Shown: one piece after another, positions 49,666 to 58,934 of the stretch | Layout of the letters: every line of letters starts with the position of its first letter | Numbering within the stretch: position 1 is the first letter of the stretch | From: Microbulbifer donghaiensis | GTDB lineage: Bacteria; Pseudomonadota; Gammaproteobacteria; Pseudomonadales; Cellvibrionaceae | Direction: 5' to 3' | Length of the DNA: 64,000 nt | Assembly: GCF_900129095.1 (NCBI RefSeq) | Contig: NZ_FQVA01000004.1 | Coordinates: 224,974-288,973 of the forward strand | Made by a program: the position numbers and the translations under genes | The notes under the pieces: model-generated | The model's database searches: none | What the model was told of the DNA's origin: nothing | What the model saw: the letters and a program-made list of their open reading frames with translations, nothing else

Positions 49666-52554
49666 ATGCTCAGGAACCTTACGGCCTCCGTGGCCCTGCT
49701 GGCCGCCGCGTCCATCCCGGCGCTCGGCCTGATCGGCTGCGATCGCTCCAAACCCGAATCCAAGCTGCAGCCGGAACACGCGTCCCAGTTCGCCATCGAC
49801 TACCAGCAGTTCCAGCTGCCGAACGGCCTCAATGTGCTGTTCCATATCGACCGCTCCGATCCGGTGGTGGCGGTGTCGCTGACGGCCCATGTCGGTTCGG
49901 CGCGGGAGAAGGAAGGCCGCACCGGCTTTGCGCATCTGTTCGAGCACCTGCTATTTCTGGAGTCCGAGAACCTGGGCAAGGGTGGGCTGGATGCGATGAG
50001 TGCGCGCATCGGCGGTTCCGGGGCCAACGGTTCCACCTCCCGCGATGTCACCAACTACTACCAGACGGTACCGAAGGACGCGCTGGAAAAGATGCTGTGG
50101 GCCGAGGCGGACAAGCTGGGCTGGTTTATCAACACCGTGACCGAGCCGGTGCTGGCGAAGGAAAAGCAGGTGGTGAAGAACGAGAAGCGCCAGAGCTACG
50201 ACAACCGTCCCTATGGCCACACCCAGTACGTGATCGACCGCAACCTCTACCCGGCGGGCCACCCCTACAGCTGGCAGGTGATCGGTTCGCTGGAAGACCT
50301 GCAGAACGCGACCCTTGCCGATGTGAAGGAGTTCTTCCGCCACTGGTATGTGCCCAACAACGTGACTTTGGTGGTGGCCGGGGATTTCGATCCGGAGCAG
50401 GCCAAGGCGTGGGTGCAGAAGTACTTCGGCGAGGTACCGGTGGGCGAGGCCATCGAGCACGCGCCCAAGCAGCCGGCGGTATTGAAAGAGTCAGTGCGCC
50501 GCTACCACGAGGACAACTTCGCCCGCGAGCCGGCGCTGACGCTGGCCTGGCCGACCGTGGAGCGCTACCACCCGGACAGCTACCCGCTGGCGGTGCTGCT
50601 GGAATACCTGTCCGACGGCAAGCGCGCGCCCCTGTACCGGGTGCTGGTGGAAGACGAGCAGCTGACCGCGGACGTGTCCATGGACAGTTACGAATCCGAG
50701 CTGGCCGGCCAGGTGCAGCTGCAGGTGCACGCCTTCGAGGGCCGCGACCTGGACGATGTCTATGCCGGTATCGAAGAGGCCTTCGCGCTGTTCGAGCAGG
50801 AGGGCATCGCCGAGGAGGACCTGGAGCGGATCAAGGCGGGCCAGGAGGTTGAGTTCTACAACGGCCTCGCCAGCGTGCTGGGCAAGGGCTTCCAGCTGGC
50901 CCAGTACCAGGTGTACCAGGGCGATGCCGGCTATGTGAGCGAGGATATCCAGCGCCTGTTGGCGGTGACCGCCGAGGATGTCGAGCGGGTGTACAACAAG
51001 TACCTCAAGGACAAGCCCTACGTGGCGGCGAGCTTCGTGCCGCGCGGTGAGAAAGAACTGGCGCTGGCGGATTCCAGCGTCGCGGAGGTGGTGGAAGAGC
51101 AGATCGTCAACGGCGCCGAGGAGCAGTTCGATGCTTCGGCCCAGGCGGACTATGAACAGACCCCTTCCAGCTTCGACCGCAGTGTGGAGCCCTCCTACGG
51201 CGACCCGGCAGAAACCGCGGTGCCGCAGGTGTGGCAGCAGCAGCTCGCCAACGGCCTGCAGGTGTCCGGTATCGAGAGCGACGAGGTGCCGACAGTCACC
51301 TTCAGCCTGGTGATCGACGGCGGCCAGCTGCATGAGCAACTCGACAGGACAGGCGTGGCCAACCTGACCGCGATGCTGATGGAGCGCGGCACCGCCAAGC
51401 GCACCCCGGAAGAACTGGAAACGGCGATCCAGAAACTGGGGGCCAGCATCGAGGTGTCGGCCGACGAGGAGGCGATCCGCTTCGATGTCACGACGCTGGC
51501 GCGCAACTTCGAGCCGGTGTTCGCGCTGCTGGAGGAGATGCTGCTGGAGCCGCGCTGGGATGCGAATGAACTGGTGCTGGCGAAGAAGAATGTCACCAGC
51601 CAGATCAAGCGCGCCGCGGCCGAGCCCAATGCGATTGCCGGCAAGGCCTTCGCGCGGCTGCTGCACGGCAAGGACAGCATCCGCGGTTACAGTTTGCTCG
51701 GCACCAAAGAATCTGTCGCGGCGATAACCATGGACGACCTCAAGGCCTTCCACCGCGATTACCTGTCGCCGTCGGTGAGCCGCACCCATGTGGTGGGGGA
51801 TATCAGCCGCGAGGATTTCCTCAAGGCGACTGAGTCACTGGCGAAGCGCTGGCCGGCGAGGGAAGTGAAAATCCCCGAGCCGCTATCCGTCGTGGCGGCG
51901 CCGGGCATCTACTTTGTGGACGTGCCGGGGGCCAAGCAGTCGGTACTGCGCATCGGCCGCCCGGCCATGTCCGCGCTGTCCGAGGATTACTATCCGGCAG
52001 TATTCACCAACTACATTCTCGGCGGTGGCGGCTTTGCCTCGCGTCTGATGCAGCAGCTGCGCGAGGGCAAAGGCTACACCTACGGCATCTATTCCGATAT
52101 AGACGCCGGCAAAAGCGGCGGCGACTTCGGGATCGCCAGCGGCGTGCGTGCCAACGTCACCGCGGAGTCGGTGCAGCTGATCCGCAACATGCTCGAAGAC
52201 TACGCGCCCACCTATAGCGAGCAGGATCTGGACAACTCGCGCTCCTTCCTGATCCGCAGCAACACGCGCGCCTTTGAAACCGCGTCCGCCAAGCTCGGCC
52301 TGCTGGAAAATATGAGCCGCTACGACTGGCCCGCCGACTACGTGCGTGAGCGCGAGGCCATCACCAAAGCCATGACGGTGGATAAGGTGAAAGCCATTGC
52401 CGGTAACTACATGCAGCCGGATTCGATGATCTGGGTGGTAGTGGGCGATCGCGCGACTCAGTTCAGCCGCCTGCAGGAACTGGGCCTGGGTGAGCCGAAG
52501 TTGCTGGATGGCGAGACGCTGACGTGGCAGGCGGAGGAGTCTGCAGCGAGTTGA
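49666..52554 (+). CDS. M16 family zinc metalloprotease, lipoprotein
   Basis: A 962-residue protein with two M16 half-clamshells. The first has the inverted zinc motif HLFEH at residues 90-94 with the third ligand probably Glu173 (KNEKRQS); the second half lacks the motif, as in insulinase/pitrilysin-type monomers. A signal peptide ends with the lipobox LIGC (Cys25), so the enzyme is expected to be anchored in the envelope and to degrade peptides in its closed chamber. ATG at 49666 with AGGA seven bases upstream. Downstream lies a palindromic intergenic repeat. Confidence 0.93.
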   Translation: MLRNLTASVALLAAASIPALGLIGCDRSKPESKLQPEHASQFAIDYQQFQLPNGLNVLFHIDRSDPVVAVSLTAHVGSAREKEGRTGFAHLFEHLLFLESENLGKGGLDAMSARIGGSGANGSTSRDVTNYYQTVPKDALEKMLWAEADKLGWFINTVTEPVLAKEKQVVKNEKRQSYDNRPYGHTQYVIDRNLYPAGHPYSWQVIGSLEDLQNATLADVKEFFRHWYVPNNVTLVVAGDFDPEQAKAWVQKYFGEVPVGEAIEHAPKQPAVLKESVRRYHEDNFAREPALTLAWPTVERYHPDSYPLAVLLEYLSDGKRAPLYRVLVEDEQLTADVSMDSYESELAGQVQLQVHAFEGRDLDDVYAGIEEAFALFEQEGIAEEDLERIKAGQEVEFYNGLASVLGKGFQLAQYQVYQGDAGYVSEDIQRLLAVTAEDVERVYNKYLKDKPYVAASFVPRGEKELALADSSVAEVVEEQIVNGAEEQFDASAQADYEQTPSSFDRSVEPSYGDPAETAVPQVWQQQLANGLQVSGIESDEVPTVTFSLVIDGGQLHEQLDRTGVANLTAMLMERGTAKRTPEELETAIQKLGASIEVSADEEAIRFDVTTLARNFEPVFALLEEMLLEPRWDANELVLAKKNVTSQIKRAAAEPNAIAGKAFARLLHGKDSIRGYSLLGTKESVAAITMDDLKAFHRDYLSPSVSRTHVVGDISREDFLKATESLAKRWPAREVKIPEPLSVVAAPGIYFVDVPGAKQSVLRIGRPAMSALSEDYYPAVFTNYILGGGGFASRLMQQLREGKGYTYGIYSDIDAGKSGGDFGIASGVRANVTAESVQLIRNMLEDYAPTYSEQDLDNSRSFLIRSNTRAFETASAKLGLLENMSRYDWPADYVREREAITKAMTVDKVKAIAGNYMQPDSMIWVVVGDRATQFSRLQELGLGEPKLLDGETLTWQAEESAAS

Positions 52555-52615
52555 ACGCTGCGCGGACCCGGAAAATTCCGGGCCCGCATGCCGCCAAGTG
52601 AAGCAATTTTCTTCG

Positions 52616-52686
52616 GTAGGATGGGCAAAGCGCAGCGTGCCCATCAGCGGGATCTCCGATGGGCACGCTGTGCTTGTCCATCCTAC
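52616..52686. repeat. 71-bp palindromic intergenic repeat, copy 1
   Basis: An imperfect inverted repeat starting GTAGGATGGGCAAAGCG and ending with its complement. A second, more perfect copy lies at 57672-57742. Resembles a widespread class of gammaproteobacterial intergenic palindromes; may fold into a long RNA hairpin behind the M16 gene. Confidence 0.8.
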
Positions 52687-52709
52687 AGAATCACGCGTTT
52701 CTGCCTTTA

Positions 52710-53228
52710 TCAGGCTTCTTCCACGACGACGTGGGGCGCTAGATAAGTCATGAAGTCGAGCTTACCGATGGGGGCGCCGAGCTTGCGCAGAATCGCGTAG
52801 GCGATGCTGATATGAAAATACAGGTTAGGCATCAAGAAATCGTTCAGATACTGTCGCGCCGGCAGCTCGCAGTGTCTACCTGGCCCGAGACCGATACGCT
52901 TGATTTCTTCGAGCTTGCTGTCATCCGCGGCAATGGCTCCAACCTGCTCGCGGGACTGCGCTATGTATAGGCGCGCGGTTGCCAGAGAGTCCACTTCTTT
53001 GCTGAGGTTTTCTATCGGCTGGCCGGCGCACCACTGGGCAAATCCCAGGGGCTGATTGCAGACGAAAGCGATCTGGGCGCCGAACGGGTACATATCCTCG
53101 GCGAGACGCTCCTGCATGATCGCGTCCATATCCGGGAAATGTTGTTCGCCTACCGACAGAATGTGATCGAGCGTATCGAGTCTTGTGGTGAAAATGCGCT
53201 TGATCTCACTGATTTCCTTGTTTGCCAT
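52710..53228 (-). CDS. DUF1993 family protein
   Basis: A 172-residue helical protein matching DUF1993 (DinB-like four-helix fold). It includes the segment FPFGAQIAF-like (YPFGAQIAFVCN) and the C-terminal NLYFHISIAYAILRKLGAPIGKLDFM. A metal site is possible through His residues but not certain. ATG at 53228 with GAGG upstream. Function unknown; convergent with the M16 gene. Confidence 0.82.
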   Translation of the reverse strand: MANKEISEIKRIFTTRLDTLDHILSVGEQHFPDMDAIMQERLAEDMYPFGAQIAFVCNQPLGFAQWCAGQPIENLSKEVDSLATARLYIAQSREQVGAIAADDSKLEEIKRIGLGPGRHCELPARQYLNDFLMPNLYFHISIAYAILRKLGAPIGKLDFMTYLAPHVVVEEA

Positions 53229-53407
53229 GAAGGCCTCACTTTTTGGAGGTTGATGTCTGAAGTGCTCTGACCGGCGACTTTAACGCAGTGTTGGCCCGCT
53301 CGGGAAAATTTCTCATGCGGCCAATGATCGATAGCGAGAAAGCGTTTTTCTAGAGCTGTTTCATCGAGTGCATTGCCACATCGCGGTCATCGTTTTGCCA
53401 TTTGAAT

Positions 53408-54943
53408 TTAGTAATTATCGGGGTTGCGGATAATCTGTTGCGCCCGCGTGCGCAGCGCCTGCAGCTCGTCAGCCGGTAGCTTGTCCAGCAGGCTCAGCAT
53501 CATCGCCATGCGCGGATTGTGCTCGAAGCGCTCGCGCTTCTCCGCCAGGAAATTCCAGTACAGACTGTTGAACGGGCAGGCGTCGTCCCCGATTTTTTCC
53601 TGCACTTTGTAATGGCAGCCCTCGCAGTAATTGCTCATCTTGTGAATGTAACTGCCGCTGCTGATATACGGCTTGGTCGCCACCAGGCCGCCGTCGGCAA
53701 ACTGGCTCATGCCGCGGGTGTTGGTGATCTCGACCCATTCGATCGCGTCGATATAGATCCCCAGGTACCAGGCGTCTACCTGGTCCGGGTGCACCTGGGT
53801 CAGCAGGGCGAAATTGCCGGTGATCATTAGCCGCTGGATATGGTGGGCGAAGGCGTGCTCCAGGCTGTTTTTGATCGCGTGGTGCAGGCAGTTCATTTTG
53901 GTGTCTGCTGTCCAGTAGAACTGCGGCAGGTCGTTGCGGTTGCCGAGGCGGTTGCAGCGGGCGTAGTTCGGCATCTCCCGCCAGTAGACGCCGCGCATAT
54001 ATTCACGCCAGCCGAGGATCTGCCGCACGAAGCCCTCTACCTCGTTGATCGATATGGAGTCTTTGTTCTGTTGCCAGTGCTCGATGACCGCATCGATGAC
54101 TTCGCGCGGGTGCAGCAGCTTGCTGTTCATCGCGAAACTCAAGCGGCTGTGGAACAGGTAGACCTGCTGCGGGTCCATCGCATCCTGGTAATCGCCGAAG
54201 TGGACCAATAACTGTTCGCAGAAGTAGCGCAGTACCTTCAGTCCATCTTCGCGGCTGGTGGGCCAGTTGAAGTGTTGCGGGTCAATTTCGCCGAACGTTT
54301 GCACTCCGGCATCTTCAATGCGCTGTAGTGTCGCGCGCACATCCTTGCGGAAACCTTTTTCGTGGGGAATCTGCGGCTGGCCCTTCCACTTGTTGCGGTT
54401 GCTCTGGTCGAAATTCCACTGGTCGCTCTCGGGCCTTCCGTCCCTGGTCATCAGGATGTCGTGCTTCCTGCGCATATGGCGATAGAAGCTCTCCATCAGC
54501 AGCGATTGTTTGCCGGCGAAGAATTCTGCCAGTTCGCCGCGGCTGGTGAGGAAGTGCTCGCTGTCGCAGGCCTCGCAGTCGATGCTGAGATCGTCGGCAA
54601 GTTGTTGGAGTTGCTGGTCGAGGCGGTATTCGTCGGGCAGCTGGTATTCGAATTTTTCGATCCCGTGCTGCTGGATCAACTTGGCGATGTTCTTGCCGAG
54701 GTGCTGCGTGTTGTCCGCATCGTCGAGCCGCCAGTGGATAACATTTTTGCCACGAGCGCGCAGCCAGTCGGCGAAGTCCGCCATGGCCTCGAAAAAGGCC
54801 ACCACCTTCTGGATATGGTGTTTGACGTAGTCGGTTTCCTGGCGCATCTCGGCGATGAAGTACAGGGTGTCCTCGTCGTCATTGCGATACCAGGAGTGCT
54901 TGTGATTGAGCTGGTCGCCGAGAATCAGCCTCAGGGTTTTCAC
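53408..54943 (-). CDS. FeS-containing bacterial cryptochrome/photolyase (PhrB-type)
   Basis: A 511-residue protein of the FeS-BCP family, which repairs (6-4) photoproducts using FAD and light. The N-terminal Rossmann domain (LRLILGDQLNHKHSW) is followed by the helical FAD-binding domain. Four cysteines at about 352 (NCLHH), 440 and 443 (YCEGC) and 456 (ACPFN) match the positions of the 4Fe-4S ligands of the Agrobacterium enzyme within a couple of residues. GTG start at 54943 with AGGTGA six bases upstream. It is divergent from nhaA, with about 160 bases between. Confidence 0.92.
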   Translation of the reverse strand: MKTLRLILGDQLNHKHSWYRNDDEDTLYFIAEMRQETDYVKHHIQKVVAFFEAMADFADWLRARGKNVIHWRLDDADNTQHLGKNIAKLIQQHGIEKFEYQLPDEYRLDQQLQQLADDLSIDCEACDSEHFLTSRGELAEFFAGKQSLLMESFYRHMRRKHDILMTRDGRPESDQWNFDQSNRNKWKGQPQIPHEKGFRKDVRATLQRIEDAGVQTFGEIDPQHFNWPTSREDGLKVLRYFCEQLLVHFGDYQDAMDPQQVYLFHSRLSFAMNSKLLHPREVIDAVIEHWQQNKDSISINEVEGFVRQILGWREYMRGVYWREMPNYARCNRLGNRNDLPQFYWTADTKMNCLHHAIKNSLEHAFAHHIQRLMITGNFALLTQVHPDQVDAWYLGIYIDAIEWVEITNTRGMSQFADGGLVATKPYISSGSYIHKMSNYCEGCHYKVQEKIGDDACPFNSLYWNFLAEKRERFEHNPRMAMMLSLLDKLPADELQALRTRAQQIIRNPDNY

Positions 54944-55103
54944 GGGTCGTCACCTGTCGCGTGCCGCCGTCGCTCGCGCCGCAGCGGGTTGATGTGGTTA
55001 CGCACAGCCTAGCCCAGCCGCGATGGAGAAAACGACGCAGCGCTGTGAGCCGAAGTCGGGGAGCTATCGTAGATATAAGTTCGCGATAAATCATGGAGGG
55101 TCC

Positions 55104-56318
55104 ATGCCGGGGCCGGACACGGGCTTTATACGCCGCTTTTTCCAGCTTGAGTCTGCGGGTGGGATTCTGTTGATTCTGGCGGCAGCGCTGGCGCTGCTGA
55201 TGGCCAACTCGCCACTGGAACACATCTACGCACTGTTGCTGCAGACGCCGATGGAGATCAGTGTCGGCGATTTCTCGATCGACAAGCCACTGCTGCTGTG
55301 GATCAACGACGGCCTGATGGCGGTGTTCTTCTTCCTGATCGGCCTGGAGTTGAAGCGCGAGCTGATCGAGGGCGAGCTGTCGCAGCGCTCGCAGGTGATA
55401 CTGCCGGGGCTGGGTGCGATCGGCGGCATGATAGTGCCGGCGCTGATCTATGTCGCATTCAACTGGGATGATCCAGAGGCCCTGAAAGGCTGGGCGATCC
55501 CCGCGGCCACGGACATCGCCTTTGCGCTGGGCGTGCTGTCACTGCTCGGTTCCCGCGTGCCGCGCTCCGCCAAGGTATTCCTGACGTCCCTGGCTATTTT
55601 CGATGATATCGGTGCCATCCTGATCATCGCCTTTTTCTACACCGACAATATCTCAATGTTCGCGCTGTCGATGGCGACGGGCTGTGTATTGGTGTTGTCG
55701 ATCATGAAGGTGGCCGGCGTCGAGCATCGTCGCGCCTATTTTGCCGTGGGAATGGTGATGTGGGCGTCACTGCTGAAAAGCGGCGTCCACGCGACTCTGG
55801 CGGGGGTGGTGCTGGCGTTTTTTATCCCGATGTATACACGGCGCGATCCGGAATTTTCTCCGCTGAAGAAACTGGAGCGTGACCTGCATCCTACGGTCAC
55901 CTACCTGATACTGCCGCTGTTTGCATTTGCCAACGCCGGCGTGGATTTTGCCAGCGCGGACGAGCGCTATTTCCTGCACGACGTACCGCTGGGAATCGCG
56001 CTGGGCCTGTTTGTCGGCAACCAGGTCGGCATCTTCTCCCTGTGCTGGCTGGGCGTGCGCCTCGGGCTCGTGAAGCTGCCGAAGGGGATGTCCTGGTTGG
56101 TCATGTACGGCGTCGCGGTGATCTGCGGTATCGGTTTCACTATGAGTCTGTTTATCGGCTCGCTGGCGTTCGAGGAAACCGGTGTCGACCGTTTCTTCGA
56201 CGAGCGGGTGGGTATTCTGATTGGCTCCATCCTGTCTGGCGTCGTCGGCTATGGCGTGCTGCGCTTTGCGCTGCGCCAGCCTGCAGGCCCGCCTAGCGGG
56301 GCGGCGGATAGCGGCTGA
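55104..56318 (+). CDS. nhaA: Na+/H+ antiporter NhaA
   Basis: A 404-residue inner-membrane antiporter with about 12 membrane segments. The ion-binding Asp pair is in SLAIFDDIGAI near residues 155-165, and the opening FFQLESAGGILLILAAALALLMANSP and the segment AAATDIAFALGVL-like PAATDIAFALG are diagnostic. Expels Na+ or Li+ in exchange for protons, suiting a marine host. The ATG at 55104 has GGAGGG four bases upstream; the longer frame from 55023 lacks a ribosome site. Confidence 0.95.
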   Translation: MPGPDTGFIRRFFQLESAGGILLILAAALALLMANSPLEHIYALLLQTPMEISVGDFSIDKPLLLWINDGLMAVFFFLIGLELKRELIEGELSQRSQVILPGLGAIGGMIVPALIYVAFNWDDPEALKGWAIPAATDIAFALGVLSLLGSRVPRSAKVFLTSLAIFDDIGAILIIAFFYTDNISMFALSMATGCVLVLSIMKVAGVEHRRAYFAVGMVMWASLLKSGVHATLAGVVLAFFIPMYTRRDPEFSPLKKLERDLHPTVTYLILPLFAFANAGVDFASADERYFLHDVPLGIALGLFVGNQVGIFSLCWLGVRLGLVKLPKGMSWLVMYGVAVICGIGFTMSLFIGSLAFEETGVDRFFDERVGILIGSILSGVVGYGVLRFALRQPAGPPSGAADSG

Positions 56319-56363
56319 TCGGTGTGGCATGGCGGCGCGGGCGCGCGCCGCAGCTTTACCTCG

Positions 56364-57590
56364 TCAGGCAACCACTCCTTGCGCTTGCATCTGCTCGATT
56401 TCCTCCTGGGTATAGCCGAGTTCGTTGAGCAGTTCGTGGGTGTGCTGGCCAAGCGGCGCGCCGGCGGTGTGGCGCCGTGGCTTGTGGCCATCGAACGTCA
56501 GCGGTGTATTGATCTGTTGCTGGATATCGCCGTTAGCGAGTACCGCTTCGCACAACATCTGCCGCTCTTTGATCAGCACGCTCTCGGTTGCCTCGGAGAA
56601 ATTCAGCACTGGTTCGATGCAGGCATCGCAGGCTTCGAATACGCGCATCCAGTCATCGAGCTTGGCCATGGCAATGGCCGCGGCAATATCCTGTTTGAGC
56701 TGTTGCTGGTCCGGTTCCAGTACCCGCTGCAGCCACTCGGGGTGGCCGATGGCCGTGAAAAACTGCTCCGCGAATTGCGGTTCCAGGCTGCCGACGGACA
56801 GGTAGCGGTTGTCCGCGGTGCGGTAGTAATCGTAATAGCTGCCGCCATTCAGCAATTCCTGCTCGGGCATCGGGTCGCCGGCGCCGGCCAGCGCATTGGC
56901 ACCGCTGACGGCGTTCAGCGCGAAGGCGCAGTCGGTCATGCTGATATCGATGTGGCTGCCCCTGCCGCTCTGCTGGCGCTGGTATACGGCGGCGAGAATG
57001 CCCATTACCGCGTGATGCGAGCCGCCGGCGATATCGGCGACCTGGGTGCCGCTGAGACTCGGGCCGCTCTGTTCGCGGCCGGAATAGCTGGCGAGGCCGG
57101 ACAGGGCCAGGTAGTTGATATCGTGGCCGGCGCGCTGTTTGAGCGGACCCGTCTGGCCGTAACCGGTGATGGAGCAGTAGATAAGGTCCTTGCGGGTTTC
57201 GCGCAGTGCGTGATAGCTGAGGCCGAGCCTGTCCATCACACCGGGGCGGAACTGCTCGACGATGATGTCGTACTCCACCAGCAGGCGCCGCACAATTTCT
57301 TTGGCGCGCGGGTCTTTCAAGTCCAGGGCCAGGGCTTGTTTGTTGCGGTTGATGGTGGCGTGGACGGCGGAGACGGGGTGTTCGCCGCCGACCATCGGCG
57401 GCAGGCCGCGCAGCATATCCGGGCGCGTCGGCGATTCGATGCGCAGCACCTCCGCGCCCATATCCGCCAGCAACATGGTGGCGTAGGGGCCGGGCAGCAG
57501 GGTGGAGAAGTCGAGGATTTTCAGGCCTTTTAGTGGGCCGTTAATGTTCTGCATATGCTGATTATTTTCATGGGTGTTTGTTGTCGTCAT
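56364..57590 (-). CDS. CaiB/BaiF family CoA-transferase (alpha-methylacyl-CoA racemase-like)
   Basis: A 408-residue class III CoA-transferase family protein. Typical start LKGLKILDFSTLLPGPYATMLLADMGAEVLRIE, the catalytic Asp in GHDINYLA near residue 157 and the GSHIDISMTDC segment are present. Methylacyl-CoA racemases and CoA-transferases share this fold; placement in an acyl-CoA operon is compatible with either. The ATG at 57590 lies inside a palindromic repeat; an internal ATG at 57554 (MQNINGPLKG) may be the true start. Last gene of the operon. Confidence 0.85.
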   Translation of the reverse strand: MTTTNTHENNQHMQNINGPLKGLKILDFSTLLPGPYATMLLADMGAEVLRIESPTRPDMLRGLPPMVGGEHPVSAVHATINRNKQALALDLKDPRAKEIVRRLLVEYDIIVEQFRPGVMDRLGLSYHALRETRKDLIYCSITGYGQTGPLKQRAGHDINYLALSGLASYSGREQSGPSLSGTQVADIAGGSHHAVMGILAAVYQRQQSGRGSHIDISMTDCAFALNAVSGANALAGAGDPMPEQELLNGGSYYDYYRTADNRYLSVGSLEPQFAEQFFTAIGHPEWLQRVLEPDQQQLKQDIAAAIAMAKLDDWMRVFEACDACIEPVLNFSEATESVLIKERQMLCEAVLANGDIQQQINTPLTFDGHKPRRHTAGAPLGQHTHELLNELGYTQEEIEQMQAQGVVA

Positions 57591-57613
57591 ACCGGCCTGG
57601 GCCGGAATGACGA
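57584..57613. repeat. single GTCAT-type palindrome
   Basis: TCGTCATACCGGCC with its imperfect complement GGCCGGAATGACGA, a single unit related to the pair at 11781-11874. It overlaps the first start codon of the CoA-transferase gene. Confidence 0.6.
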
Positions 57614-57671
57614 TGGTGCATTGTTTTCGCCTGCAAGCAGGCTCCTACGAGGGTCGCTCGCTGTCAGCTGT

Positions 57672-57742
57672 GTAGGATGGGCAAAGCGCAGCGTGCCCAT
57701 CAAGTGGCGGCTGATGGGCACGCTGCGCTTTGCCCATCCTAC
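57672..57742. repeat. 71-bp palindromic intergenic repeat, copy 2
   Basis: Nearly perfect inverted repeat with arms of about 29 bases (GTAGGATGGGCAAAGCGC at one end and its complement at the other) around a short centre. Same family as 52616-52686. It lies between the acyl-CoA dehydrogenase stop and the CoA-transferase start, where an RNA hairpin could lower expression of the distal gene. Confidence 0.85.
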
Positions 57743-57762
57743 GAGAGCCCCGGGGCTCGCTG

Positions 57763-58908
<1,146 letters not shown>

Positions 58909-58934
58909 CGCTTTTCTCCGCAATATTATTCGTA

